Shown here one piece after another: positions 25,080 through 35,130 of a DNA stretch of 53,530 nt. A program made the translations under genes and the position numbers. The first letter of the stretch is position 1; each line of letters starts with the position of its first letter. This DNA is from Clostridia bacterium. Lineage in GTDB: Bacteria > Bacillota > Clostridia > Christensenellales > Aristaeellaceae. The stretch covers positions 1 to 53,530 of the forward strand of contig JAGBDL010000142.1 in the NCBI GenBank assembly GCA_017937505.1, read 5' to 3'. The notes beneath the pieces are model-generated. The model did not search any database, had not been told where the DNA came from, and was given only the letters and a program-made list of their open reading frames with translations.

Positions 25080-28000
25080 TTAAAGCTCAGGGTCCTTGTC
25101 AAAGAAGCCAAGGCCTTCCATCATCATAAAGAACTGCTTCAGATACGCCTGAGAGGTGATGGGCCACATGAAGCCCAGGCGCAGCAGCACCTGCGAGGTA
25201 TAGCTGTTGACGGACTTGATGGGCACGATACGCTTGCCGTGCTCCTGATAGGCGATGAGCGCATTGAGATGCTTTGCCTTTCGGGAATCGCGCATTGCTT
25301 CGCTGAACCTGCGCTCGTATTCACAGGCCTCGCAGGGCTCTATGACGATGCCCTGCTTTGTCAGCGCGGCGACGGCGTCGCCCAGGAATACGTCGTGATC
25401 ATTGTACGGATGGAAGACGCGGCATGCTGCGGGCGTCCTGCTCAGCAGCAGTACAGCCAGCGCCGTATAGTCGATCGGTGCAAATTCTGTGCTCATGCCC
25501 ATGGCCTCGTAGGGGATAGCGCCGACGAGATGATAGGCCTTCAGGCGGCTGAGGAAGTTGTTGGTGCGGAAATTCGCCTGGAATTCGCCGTCTGCATCGC
25601 GGGCCATCAGATTGCCCACGCGCATGATCTTCACGTCCAGACCGTCAAGCGCGGCTTCCAGAATAGCGCGCTCGGCCAGGAATTTGCTGCCGGCATACTT
25701 GTTGGATAGATCCTGTCCGAAGTAGAGCATGCGCTCGTCCAGCTTCGTCGTCTCAATCGGCTCTCCGTTCACGCTCATGCCGCCGATGCTGGCCGTGGAG
25801 ACCTGCACGAAGCGGCAGCGCTTGCGTTTGCTGAAATCAAGGGCGAGCTTCACGCCGCCATAGTTGACGTCCTCGATGTCCGTTCCGGCGGAGAAGTGCT
25901 TGACATTGGCCGCGCAGTTGATGTAGGTGTCGATCGGCAGCGCGTCAAGCGTCTCATACAGGGTGGAATCGGTGATGCTGCCGTCAATCACCACGATCCG
26001 GCTGCCCATCAGCTCATCCAGCGCATCCAGGAAGGGCTTGCCGTTGAACGGAAGCGTATCGCCGCCGAAGTAATAGGCCAGCATGCTGCGCAAACGCTGC
26101 TCGGCAGAGAGATTTTTTCTGCCGCGGACCACGCAGAAGGCCGTTCCCTTTTCCATCTGTAGGAAAGCGCGCAGCACATGAATGCCCAGGAAGCCGGTAG
26201 CGCCGGTGATGCATACGTTGCCCAACTCTCTCATCTCGCCGGAACGCAGCGCATCCAGCGTGTTTTCCTCAAGCAGGGTGTGAATGGGGCTGTAGTCGTA
26301 GTCCGCGATGTTGTTTTCGTCCGCCTTGGCCTGTGGCACATCGCCCAGGGAGGCCAGCTCGCGCGGCGTGGGATTGGCGAATACGTCGCCGTAGCTCAGG
26401 GTTTTTCCCTTTGCCGCGGCGTCGATGGTCACCTGCGTGACCAGCAGCGAGGTGCCGCCCATGTCAAAGAAGTTATCCGTGGCGCCCACGCGGTCAAGGT
26501 GCAGGATGCCGGCGAAGATGTCGCAGAAGATCTGCTCGTCTTCATTGCGCGGCGGCTCATATTCCTGACGCTGCATGAGCTGTGCATCAGGCAGAGCCTT
26601 GCGGTCAATCTTGCCGTTGGGGGTCATGGGCAGATGATCCATCTGCAGATAGGCCGTAGGCACCATGTACTTGGTCAGCGACCGGAGCAGGATTTCGCGC
26701 AGTTCCTCCGCAGGCAGATCGCGCTCTGCGCTGTAGTAGGCGCACAGGTGCTCCTGACCGTGCAGCTTTTTGACCAGCACCGCGCAGCTGCGGATTTCAG
26801 GCACGGCGCTGATGGCGTTTTCAATCTCGCCCAGCTCAATGCGCAGGCCGCGCAGCTTGATCTGGCCGTCGTTTCGGCCGAGGATGATGATTTCGCCGTT
26901 CTCTGTCCAGCGGGCAACGTCGCCAGATTTGTACCAGCGTATGCCGTTCCAGCTGACAAAGCGCTCTGCAGTCATCTCGGGATTGCCGAAATAGCCGCGG
27001 GCCACGCCGTTGCCGCCGATCCACAGCTCGCCTGTGAATCCGACCGGCAGCGGATTACCCTCGATATCCATAACCTCTTCCACGACGCCCTTGAGCGGCG
27101 CACCGATGGTGATCAGCTCGCTGTCAAGCAGTTTGCCGTTGGAAGAAACGGTGATTTCTGTCGGGCCGTAGGTGTTGATGAGCACGGCGTCTGTGATCTC
27201 GCGAAGCTTTCGATACAGCGCGGGCGGATAGCCTTCGCCGCCGGCCATGATGACCTTGCACTGGGCAAGAGCCCGCTTCATTTCCGGCAGCTCCATATAC
27301 TGCAGCATGCGCGAGGGTGTGGCGTTGAAGGCGTTTGCACCGGTCTTTTCAAAGAGCGCGGCCAGCTTGTCCGGGTTCTTGGCCTGCTCGTCATCCGCCA
27401 GCACCAGCGTCAGGCCGTTCATCAGGGTGGTGAAGGCCTCCTTGAGGAACATATCAAAGCTCACCGTGGTCACGGAGGCCATGATGCACTGGTTCTGCGT
27501 CAGCGCGCGCACATGGCGGTTTTGGGGATCGTCGAGCACATAGTTGACGATACCGCCGTGGGTGAGCATGACGCCCTTGGGCTTTCCGGTCGAGCCAGAG
27601 GTGTAGATGATGTAGCAGAGCCTGTCGCGGTTAATCGGCAAGTTGGGATTGGCAGTGTCTTCGCCAAGCAGCAGGCTGTCGATGTTCAGGCTGTTTTCAA
27701 TCGGAGAGTCGCCGTCAGTGAAGATATAGCGTGCACCGCTGTCGCTAAGCACGTGCTCCACACGCTCTCTGGGATACTCGGGATCGACCGGAATATAGGC
27801 ACAGCCCGCCTTGATGATGCCGAGCATGGAAACGAGAATGCGGCTGTCACGCGGGAGCATGAAGGCGATCCGGTCCTCCGGCTGCACGCCGAGAGCAAGC
27901 AGGCTGTTGGCCAGTGCGTTGGCGCGGCGGTTGAGCTCGGCGAATGTGAGCGTGGCGTCCGCGGCAATGAGCGCGGTTTTTTCCGGCGTGCGCAGCGCCC

Positions 28001-31000
28001 ATGCTTCAAAGAGCTGATGGAGCGTGCCTGCGGGCATGCCTTCCGGCTTTCGGTTGAAGGATTCAACGAGCGCGCGCTGCTCATCCGTGCAGATGGACAG
28101 GCTTGCGATGGGTGCCTCGCTCCTGCCTGCCAGCTGACCGGCGGCATGCGCGATGGACTGTGCCAGCGTGCGCATGGTCGCTTCGGTGTAGAGCGCATCG
28201 TCATATTCCGCTTCCACGATGAAGCTTTGTCCGTCTTCCTGAATATTGATAGAGATCGGGAATTTAGCGCGGTTAAGCCCCAATGGGGTGAGGGTAAGCG
28301 CACTGCTGGCGACGGTATAGCTGGAGACCACACCACCCTGATAGGCGTAAAGCATCTGGCTGTTATAGCCATAATCGGAAGATGCCTGCAGATACGGATA
28401 GACCTGATGCGAAAGCACGTCGGTCATCTCCTGCTGCACGCTGCTCAGATAGGCGGACGCGCTGTCGTCAGGATTCATCTTCAGGGCGACGGGCAGAGTC
28501 TTGACCAGCATGCCGATGTTGCGCTGCACATGCACGCCCTCACGGCCATTGGTGATGGAGGCGATGCGCACGTCGCGGGTGGAGGCGAAGCGGCCCGACA
28601 CAAGGGCGGTGGCGGCGAGGAAGAGATTGGACGCAGTGATGCTTTGGCCCTTAATGACGTCTTCCACGCTGCTCTTGCTGATTCTGGCGTGTACGGTGCG
28701 GGGCAGGCCTGTGCCGCCGGCATGATTGTCCGTGGGGAAGACGGTTGCGCCTTCGCCGTCGCTCAGACGCGCATGGAAGAATACCTTTGCCTGATCGAAT
28801 GCGTCGCCGCTGGCGTTTTCCTGCTCAAGCAGCGCCAGGTCGAAGCTGGAGAAGGATTCCGCCTTCAGTTCCGTGCCGTCATAGGCGGCGGAGAGATCCT
28901 GAAGGAAGATATCCATGGAGCCGCCGTCGAAGATCATGTGATGGAAATCGCAGAGCAGGCATACACTGTCGGGCAGAATGCAGATTTCCATGCGCAGCAG
29001 CGGACCCTCAAAGAAGGAGAAGGGGCGCACGAAGGACGCCTTCTTTGCGGCGTATGTCTCGGGCGTATAGGTATCCACCGGGATCTCGATCGTCCGGTCA
29101 TCCTGACGCAGCTGCACAGGTTCGTTGTCTTTCAAGGCGAAATGCGTCTTGACATAGGGGTGTGCGTCGATCACGCGGCGAATGCTCTCAAGAAGCTTTT
29201 GCGCATCGGTATCCGGACCAAAGCCGATTTCAAAGGGAATGTTATATACCAGCGTACCGGGGTCTTTGAGGCAGGCAAAGTAGAGGCCAAGCTGATTCTG
29301 CGTGAGCGGATAGTATTCGCGCTTTTTGTAGGATTTGGCTTCATAGCTGCTGCTCCTGCCGAGCAGGATAGCGATTTTTTCGATGGTCTTTTCGCGCATC
29401 AGCTCCGGTGTGCGCAGGTTCTTGCCCGTGCGCTCGGTGATGAGCGCGGCGGCCTTGATGGCGGACAGAGAGTTGAGACCGGCGTACATCAGATCGGTGG
29501 TTACGCCGAAATCCTCCATCTTGAGGACGGAGGCAACGACTTCGAAGATCGCACGCTCCATGTCCGTGCGCGGGGGGATATTTTCCTCCGCCTGAATCTG
29601 AATGCGCGGAAGCTCGCGGCGGTTGACCTTGCCGTTCTGGTTGAGTGGAATGCGCTCGATCTGCATGGTCGCCGCGGGCACCATATAGGGCGGCAGTTCT
29701 TCCTCGATAAAGGCATTCATCGCCTTGATATCCACCGACGCGTCGGAAACGACATAGGCCACGACGCGCTTGCCGCCGCCCGCATCCTCCTGTGCGATGA
29801 CGGCTGCGTCGCGAATGCCCGGGAAGGCGCGGATACGGCCTTCGATCTCGGTCAGCTCTACGCGGAAGCCGCGAATCTTGACCTGGAAATCCCTGCGGCC
29901 GACGAAGTCGATCGCGCCGTCCGGCAGGAAGCGCACCACGTCGCCGCTCTTGTACATGCGCGAAAGCAGGGGATCATCGCTGAAGGGATTGGACACGAAT
30001 TTTTCTGCCGTGAGGTCCGGACGGTTCAGATAGCCGGCAGCCACCTGTGCGCCGGAGATGCACAGCTCGCCGGCTACGCCCACGGGCGCAAGCCTGCCGC
30101 GGCTGTCCACCACATAGAGCGCCGTATTGGGCGTTGACTTGCCGATGGGCACGCGGTCATAGAGCTGATCTACCTGCTGACGGGTACAGGCGACGGTGCA
30201 TTCGGTCGGACCATAGAGATTGAACAGAGCAAACAACGGGGGAGTAAGCGGAACCAATGCTTCGCCGCCCACGGAAAGCGCGCGCAGCGAAGAAACCTGC
30301 ATGCTCTCGGCAAACTGACGGCCCAGCTGCGTGGTGAGGAAGGCGACGGTGATGTGATTTTCCTCAAAGTAATCCCGGATGCCGGGCAGATCCAGACGCA
30401 TTTCCTCCGGCAGCACATGCAGGCATGCGCCGCGGAGCAGCGTGGGATACATGTCCATCATGTTGGCGTCAAAGCCAAAGCTGGCATACGCGGGAATGTT
30501 GTCGGTTTCGCAGATTCCATACGATTCCGCGTAGAAATAGGTGTAGTTGGTCAGGTTGCTGTTGGTGAGCATGACGCCCTTGGGCTTGCCCGTCGTGCCG
30601 GAGGTATAGAGCAGGATGAACAGATCCTCCGGGCGGGAAACATCCGGCACGGGCGCAGCAGCAGGAAGCTGATCTACGGTTTCGGTATCCACGAAGACGC
30701 CGCTGAAATCCGGAACCCTGTCTGCAAGGTTTGGATCGCAGAGCAGGATATTTACGCCCGCATCAGACAGCATGTATTGCAGGCGATCGGCAGGATAGCA
30801 GGGATCCATGGGCAGATAGGCTGCGCCCGCCTTGAGCGCAGAGAGCGCGCCGATGGGCATCATCATGCCGCGGGAGACCATCACACCCACGACGCTGCCT
30901 CGGCCTGCGCCTAGCTCAATCAGGCGGGCTGCTAGGCGGTTGGTGATCTCGTCAAGCTGGGCGTAGGTCAGGCTTTCGCCCTTAAAGACGACGGCGCGGT

Positions 31001-34000
31001 TTTCTGGCGTCTTTGCGGCCTGCTTACGGAATAGCGAAATAATCGTCCTGCCCTGCCAGCCCTGCACGCGCTTGCCGGGGAAATCGCGGACGATCTGATT
31101 GTATTGACGACTGGGAAGCTCGCAAAGATCCATCAGCAGCGCGTTGCCATCGTCCTCGCAGCAGCGCTCAAGCGTGGTCAGGAATTGCTCCATGAAGTTT
31201 TCTGCGACTGCATCGTCATAGAGCTTTCGGGAATAGGAAAGCACGAATTTCATATTTGGGCCTTCGTGCGTGGCGATCAGAACCAGATCCATCTGCAGCG
31301 CTTGTCCCTTGATGGGCACATAGCTTGCCTGAGCGTCTTCAAGGGTCGGGAGAGGCTGCTCCTGCAGATAATTGAAAATGACGTCAAACACCGGGGAACG
31401 GGATGCATTTCGATCCGGCGCGAGCATAGGAACCAGATGTTCAAAGGGATAGGTCTGGTTTGCTTTTACGGTGCGAATAGTCTGTGCAGTTTGGACGACA
31501 TAGTCCTTCAGGCGCATATCGCCTGCGGGCTTCATGCGAATAGGCAGCGTATTGACGAACATGCCAATCATGCTGCTCTGTTCTTCCAGGGTGCGTCCGC
31601 TCATCGCAGTACCGATGACGACGTCCTCGCTTGCGCAGTACTTGCCAAGAGTCATGCCCAGAACGCTCATCAGCAGGCCGTATTGGGTGACGCCCAGCCG
31701 TTTTGCGGTTTCACGGATTTTCTGCTTGGGGATGATGCGCAGAATGTCTTCGTCGGCATGCGGCAGAATCTCGGGGCGGGAGGCGTACGTGGGCATTTCG
31801 TTTTCAGGAGCGCCGTCTGCAAACATCTCTTTGAAAACGGCCTCCTGAGCGCGCGGATCGCCATGTTCTGCTTGCCACACGGCGTAATCCTGATGATCAA
31901 ACGCCAGCGGGGGAAGCTCCTCGCCGCGATACAGCTTGAACAGTTCGTCCTCAAAGACGGGCCAGCTGGTGCCGTCGATGATGATGTGATGTATGCAGAA
32001 ATGGAGGGTATGCTGATGATCTCCATGCTCAAATACCTGACAGCGCAAAAGCGGTGCGTCTGCCAGATTGAATGGATGGTTTTCTTCTTCGATGATCCGC
32101 TGCACATCGTCGGCATGGCAGCTTCGGCGTGCTACTGCAATGCGCATATCCTCAGCAATGCGATGTTCGTATTCGCCGTTTACCATGGGATAATAGGAGC
32201 GCAGCACAGCATGGCGCTTCACAAGCATGTTGAGCGTGGTTTCCAGGCGATCTGTATCAAAATGACCGTCGATCCGCAGCGCGAGGAAATTGATGTTGTA
32301 GGCTACCGATTCGGGGTTCATGCTCTGTTCGGTTGCCATCTGCCGCTCTGCAAAGGTGAGGGGCCATGTTTCCCGGGGAGCGGCTTTTTGCAGCTTATTG
32401 GTCGGATGAAGCGCGGCCAGCTTCTGTGGGGTGCCAAGGCTGAGAATATCGCTGGCGGAAATACCCAAATCCGACAGTTCTGCCTGTACCTTTGCCGCAG
32501 AGATGGAATCGCCGCCGATGAGGCCAAAATCATCCAGCACGCCGACCTGTTCAAGGCCGAGCACCTGTCTGAATGCTTCGCAGATCGTGTGCTCGCGCTC
32601 GTTTTCCGGCGCCTGATAGGGCGCTTTGAATTTGGCGATATCCGGCGGGAGGATATTCTTGCGGTCGACCTTTCCGTTGAGATTAACCGGCAGCTTGTCC
32701 ACCTGCTCAAGGAACGCAGGAATCATGTACGAGGGCAGAAAATTGCGAATGGCAGAGATGATTGCTTCGGGTGCAAGAGGCTCCTTGGCGGTATATACGC
32801 CAAAGAGACTGGTTTCACCCAGGGCATTGGTGAAGCCCTTGACCACAGCCTGCTCTGCCGGTGTAGAGCGCACGATGGCAGATTCGATTTCGCCCGGTTC
32901 TACGCGATAGCCGCGCACCTTGACCATCCAGTCCTTGCGCTGCACATATTCCAGCTGGCCGTTCTCGTTGATGCGGCCGATGTCGTTGGTTTTGAAGAGA
33001 ATCTTATCGTCTTCGCCCTGCGAGAAGGGATTGGGAATGAAGCGCTCGGCCGTCAGCTCCGGCAGGTTCAGATAGCCCTTGGCAATCTGGCCGCTAATAC
33101 AGATTTCGCCCTCATGACCGTCGGGCAGGCGGTTGCCGTCATCGTCGAGAATATAGATGCGGCTTGCAGCATATGCGCTGCCGATGGGCGTGATGTCGGG
33201 ATATGCGCGATCAATCTCAAAGCTGGTCATCGGACCGCAGGTCTCGCTGCAGCCATAAGAACTGAAGATACGCACCCTGTCGCTATGCAGAGCGATGACG
33301 CGATCAGAGCCGACGACCATGCTGGAGAGCTGATTTTCCAGCTGAGGGAGTACGATGCGCGCCATTTGCGGCGGGAAGAAGGACGTGGTAATGCCGTGTT
33401 TATGCATATGTTCGACAAGGGCCTGCGCGTCCTTGCGCAGCGCGTCGCCTGCGATATGAATGGTACCGCCCAGCGAGAGGGGCGTGAAGATTTCCAGCGC
33501 CACGGCGATAAAGGAGAAGGAGGCCACAGACTGGAAGACGTCCTGAGCCGTGCGGCAGAGCGTATTGCCGCGAATAGCCAGAGAAAGTGCGCGGTGCGGA
33601 TTGACGACGCCCTTGGGATTGCCTGTGGAACCGGAGGTGTACACGATGATCGCGGGATCGTCGGGCTGTGCCTGCGGCAGATCGATGGCGGCAGCGTCTT
33701 GCGGCAGTGCGCTCATCCAGCCGCTGTCGATAACGACCTTGGCCTTCGTATCCGAGATGATGAAATCGACGCGGTCCTGCGGATAGCCTTCCTCGACCAC
33801 GCAGATGGCAGCGCCTGCTTTGAGCACGCCGATCATCGCGGACACGGCTTCAAAACCGCGCGGCAGACGGATCACGACGATATCGCTGCGCTCAATGCCA
33901 TGCGCGGCGAGCGTATAGCCCACACGGCTGCTCTGGCGGTCGAGCTGCGCATAGCTCATGGCAGCGCCCTCAAAACAGAGCGCGGGCTTGTCAGAATATG

Positions 34001-34034
34001 CTTGAACGATGTGATTAAAGGAATTTAAAAACAT
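25080..34034 (-). CDS. Three-module NRPS, A-T-C-A-T-C-A-T-R
   Basis: The start is ATG 34034 behind AAAGGAGTG; 2984 residues. Domains: A1 about 10-460, T1 with GGDS (508-511), C1 about 557-980 with HHIIIDG (682-688), A2 about 1000-1480, T2 with LNSL (1520-1523), C2 about 1573-1980 with HHMIFDG (1698-1704), A3 about 2005-2485, T3 with GGTSL (2526-2530), and R about 2605-2984 with TGATGFLG and an NKYAGSK Tyr-Lys pair. The product should be released reductively as a three-unit aldehyde or alcohol, or cyclise. There is no epimerase, methyltransferase or thioesterase. A1 has SFIAVAL where SFDxxxW is usual: the Asp that holds the substrate amine is Ile, so the starter may not be an alpha-amino acid. 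A2 and A3 keep this Asp. PPTase and MATE genes flank it on the same strand. Confidence 0.95.
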   Translation of the reverse strand: MFLNSFNHIVQAYSDKPALCFEGAAMSYAQLDRQSSRVGYTLAAHGIERSDIVVIRLPRGFEAVSAMIGVLKAGAAICVVEEGYPQDRVDFIISDTKAKVVIDSGWMSALPQDAAAIDLPQAQPDDPAIIVYTSGSTGNPKGVVNPHRALSLAIRGNTLCRTAQDVFQSVASFSFIAVALEIFTPLSLGGTIHIAGDALRKDAQALVEHMHKHGITTSFFPPQMARIVLPQLENQLSSMVVGSDRVIALHSDRVRIFSSYGCSETCGPMTSFEIDRAYPDITPIGSAYAASRIYILDDDGNRLPDGHEGEICISGQIAKGYLNLPELTAERFIPNPFSQGEDDKILFKTNDIGRINENGQLEYVQRKDWMVKVRGYRVEPGEIESAIVRSTPAEQAVVKGFTNALGETSLFGVYTAKEPLAPEAIISAIRNFLPSYMIPAFLEQVDKLPVNLNGKVDRKNILPPDIAKFKAPYQAPENEREHTICEAFRQVLGLEQVGVLDDFGLIGGDSISAAKVQAELSDLGISASDILSLGTPQKLAALHPTNKLQKAAPRETWPLTFAERQMATEQSMNPESVAYNINFLALRIDGHFDTDRLETTLNMLVKRHAVLRSYYPMVNGEYEHRIAEDMRIAVARRSCHADDVQRIIEEENHPFNLADAPLLRCQVFEHGDHQHTLHFCIHHIIIDGTSWPVFEDELFKLYRGEELPPLAFDHQDYAVWQAEHGDPRAQEAVFKEMFADGAPENEMPTYASRPEILPHADEDILRIIPKQKIRETAKRLGVTQYGLLMSVLGMTLGKYCASEDVVIGTAMSGRTLEEQSSMIGMFVNTLPIRMKPAGDMRLKDYVVQTAQTIRTVKANQTYPFEHLVPMLAPDRNASRSPVFDVIFNYLQEQPLPTLEDAQASYVPIKGQALQMDLVLIATHEGPNMKFVLSYSRKLYDDAVAENFMEQFLTTLERCCEDDGNALLMDLCELPSRQYNQIVRDFPGKRVQGWQGRTIISLFRKQAAKTPENRAVVFKGESLTYAQLDEITNRLAARLIELGAGRGSVVGVMVSRGMMMPIGALSALKAGAAYLPMDPCYPADRLQYMLSDAGVNILLCDPNLADRVPDFSGVFVDTETVDQLPAAAPVPDVSRPEDLFILLYTSGTTGKPKGVMLTNSNLTNYTYFYAESYGICETDNIPAYASFGFDANMMDMYPTLLRGACLHVLPEEMRLDLPGIRDYFEENHITVAFLTTQLGRQFAESMQVSSLRALSVGGEALVPLTPPLFALFNLYGPTECTVACTRQQVDQLYDRVPIGKSTPNTALYVVDSRGRLAPVGVAGELCISGAQVAAGYLNRPDLTAEKFVSNPFSDDPLLSRMYKSGDVVRFLPDGAIDFVGRRDFQVKIRGFRVELTEIEGRIRAFPGIRDAAVIAQEDAGGGKRVVAYVVSDASVDIKAMNAFIEEELPPYMVPAATMQIERIPLNQNGKVNRRELPRIQIQAEENIPPRTDMERAIFEVVASVLKMEDFGVTTDLMYAGLNSLSAIKAAALITERTGKNLRTPELMREKTIEKIAILLGRSSSYEAKSYKKREYYPLTQNQLGLYFACLKDPGTLVYNIPFEIGFGPDTDAQKLLESIRRVIDAHPYVKTHFALKDNEPVQLRQDDRTIEIPVDTYTPETYAAKKASFVRPFSFFEGPLLRMEICILPDSVCLLCDFHHMIFDGGSMDIFLQDLSAAYDGTELKAESFSSFDLALLEQENASGDAFDQAKVFFHARLSDGEGATVFPTDNHAGGTGLPRTVHARISKSSVEDVIKGQSITASNLFLAATALVSGRFASTRDVRIASITNGREGVHVQRNIGMLVKTLPVALKMNPDDSASAYLSSVQQEMTDVLSHQVYPYLQASSDYGYNSQMLYAYQGGVVSSYTVASSALTLTPLGLNRAKFPISINIQEDGQSFIVEAEYDDALYTEATMRTLAQSIAHAAGQLAGRSEAPIASLSICTDEQRALVESFNRKPEGMPAGTLHQLFEAWALRTPEKTALIAADATLTFAELNRRANALANSLLALGVQPEDRIAFMLPRDSRILVSMLGIIKAGCAYIPVDPEYPRERVEHVLSDSGARYIFTDGDSPIENSLNIDSLLLGEDTANPNLPINRDRLCYIIYTSGSTGKPKGVMLTHGGIVNYVLDDPQNRHVRALTQNQCIMASVTTVSFDMFLKEAFTTLMNGLTLVLADDEQAKNPDKLAALFEKTGANAFNATPSRMLQYMELPEMKRALAQCKVIMAGGEGYPPALYRKLREITDAVLINTYGPTEITVSSNGKLLDSELITIGAPLKGVVEEVMDIEGNPLPVGFTGELWIGGNGVARGYFGNPEMTAERFVSWNGIRWYKSGDVARWTENGEIIILGRNDGQIKLRGLRIELGEIENAISAVPEIRSCAVLVKKLHGQEHLCAYYSAERDLPAEELREILLRSLTKYMVPTAYLQMDHLPMTPNGKIDRKALPDAQLMQRQEYEPPRNEDEQIFCDIFAGILHLDRVGATDNFFDMGGTSLLVTQVTIDAAAKGKTLSYGDVFANPTPRELASLGDVPQAKADENNIADYDYSPIHTLLEENTLDALRSGEMRELGNVCITGATGFLGIHVLRAFLQMEKGTAFCVVRGRKNLSAEQRLRSMLAYYFGGDTLPFNGKPFLDALDELMGSRIVVIDGSITDSTLYETLDALPIDTYINCAANVKHFSAGTDIEDVNYGGVKLALDFSKRKRCRFVQVSTASIGGMSVNGEPIETTKLDERMLYFGQDLSNKYAGSKFLAERAILEAALDGLDVKIMRVGNLMARDADGEFQANFRTNNFLSRLKAYHLVGAIPYEAMGMSTEFAPIDYTALAVLLLSRTPAACRVFHPYNDHDVFLGDAVAALTKQGIVIEPCEACEYERRFSEAMRDSRKAKHLNALIAYQEHGKRIVPIKSVNSYTSQVLLRLGFMWPITSQAYLKQFFMMMEGLGFFDKDPEL

Positions 34035-34189
34035 AGGTACACTCCTTTCGTAGGGGGTGCTGGAATCAGTGACTGTTCTTGCAGCGGGCTTTTCGGGCAT
34101 TCCGGACAGATTCATAGATAATCAGATTCAATTTGTCTGCCGATGTTGACATCTGTTTTTTGCTGGCAAAGTGACCCCTCTGTCAGGGA

Positions 34190-34810
34190 TTATTGTAAGA
34201 GTTCTTCGCGGGACAGGTGGATGATTTCCATCTTCGTATCGGGAACGGACGAAGCGCAGCACAGCATGTGTCCGTCTACATTCTGCCATTGCAGATACCA
34301 TGAGCGTCCCAGAACGGGATTTGGCCCTGACTGGTCGGGCAGGATTTCAAAGCTTTCCGGGGGCAGCTGAAACCCCAGCCCCAGCGCTTTCATGATGCTT
34401 TCCTTGCCTGTCCAGAGCCGGTAGAATGCCTCGTCGTTTGCCTGGCTGTGCAGCCATACCTGTTCGCGGGGAGAAAAGACCCGGCGAGCGACGGCTTCCC
34501 AATAGGGAACGATCTGCTCGACGTCCACGCCTGCGTCGTGGTCGGCCGTCAACAGGACGACCTTGCTGCCGGAGTGGGAGAGGCTGAAATTCGGGCCGTC
34601 GGGCAGGTAAGGTTTTCCAAGCGGCGTGACGGCAATGCGCTGTGCCTGCTGCGTACCAAAGACCCGGCGAAGCATCAGCCCTGCGGCGAGGCAGCGCGCC
34701 TTGTCCTCGCGCTGTATGTAACGAAGCATTCGCGTCCGGCGCGTGTTTGTCAGCAATTCACTGCCTGGTAAATCAAAAAGATCGGTGATATTGCACACAT
34801 AAATATTCAT
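34190..34810 (-). CDS. 4'-phosphopantetheinyl transferase, Sfp type
   Basis: A 206-residue enzyme that loads the phosphopantetheine arm onto NRPS carrier domains. Diagnostic segments are PNFSLSHSG (about 93-101), AGVDVEQI (about 113-120) and LWTGKESIMKALGLG (about 152-166). The Asp, Glu and Lys of the last two are the magnesium and CoA-binding positions. It lies 155 bp upstream of the NRPS in the same direction and shares its operon promoter (34924-34952). It probably activates T1-T3 of that NRPS. Confidence 0.95.
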   Translation of the reverse strand: MNIYVCNITDLFDLPGSELLTNTRRTRMLRYIQREDKARCLAAGLMLRRVFGTQQAQRIAVTPLGKPYLPDGPNFSLSHSGSKVVLLTADHDAGVDVEQIVPYWEAVARRVFSPREQVWLHSQANDEAFYRLWTGKESIMKALGLGFQLPPESFEILPDQSGPNPVLGRSWYLQWQNVDGHMLCCASSVPDTKMEIIHLSREELLQ

Positions 34811-34923
34811 AGCTGAATGATACTATACGGGCTTCGGGTGTTAGCGAAGTTTCGATAAGAAGGGACGTTTAGGAGGTATAATACATCTCCTTGGTGCCGT
34901 GTATACAGCGATTCTTCATGGTT

Positions 34924-34952
34924 AGTATATCACAGAAGGTATTTGCCGACAA
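34924..34952 (-). promoter_or_regulatory. Promoter of the PPTase-NRPS-MATE operon
   Basis: On the minus strand TTGTCG (34952-34947), 17 bp, TATACT (34929-34924). The spacer segment CTTCTGTGA beside the -10 and GATTGYCGGC around the -35 are shared with the radical SAM 3 promoter at 14893-14921. Confidence 0.6.
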
Positions 34953-35080
34953 TCAGATTCTTGTGATCGTCCAGCCGCCGCGCAAGGGGAAATTTTGTGG
35001 CGCATACCAATCTCAAGGGTGATCGGGCGGTGGAATGCGCCATCATGGGACACTTTTTTGCGATCAGTATGAGGAGTTTG

Positions 35081-35110
35081 TTGACAATAAAAAGACGAAC
35101 GTGGTATATT
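35081..35110 (+). promoter_or_regulatory. Promoter of TetR 2
   Basis: TTGACA (35081-35086), 18 bp, TATATT (35105-35110). The candidate operator begins 11 bp downstream, across the expected transcription start, which suits autorepression. Confidence 0.7.
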
Positions 35111-35120
35111 TTCTATAGTG

Positions 35121-35130
35121 TAACGTGTTA
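35121..35130. promoter_or_regulatory. Candidate TetR operator (second copy)
   Basis: TAACGTGTTA in the context TGTAACGTGTTATA, differing by one base from the palindrome at 6608-6617. It lies between the TetR 2 promoter and its start codon. Confidence 0.6.

Noticed and set aside
26178..30137. Very long plus-strand reading frame (1319 codons) opposite the NRPS
   Set aside because: It is the antisense of conserved A, T and C domains. Its translation is low-complexity, rich in His, Arg and Ala, with no family features, as expected in GC-rich DNA.
31104..34028. Plus-strand frame of 974 codons opposite NRPS module 1
   Set aside because: Same antisense effect. The minus strand holds recognisable NRPS motifs throughout.
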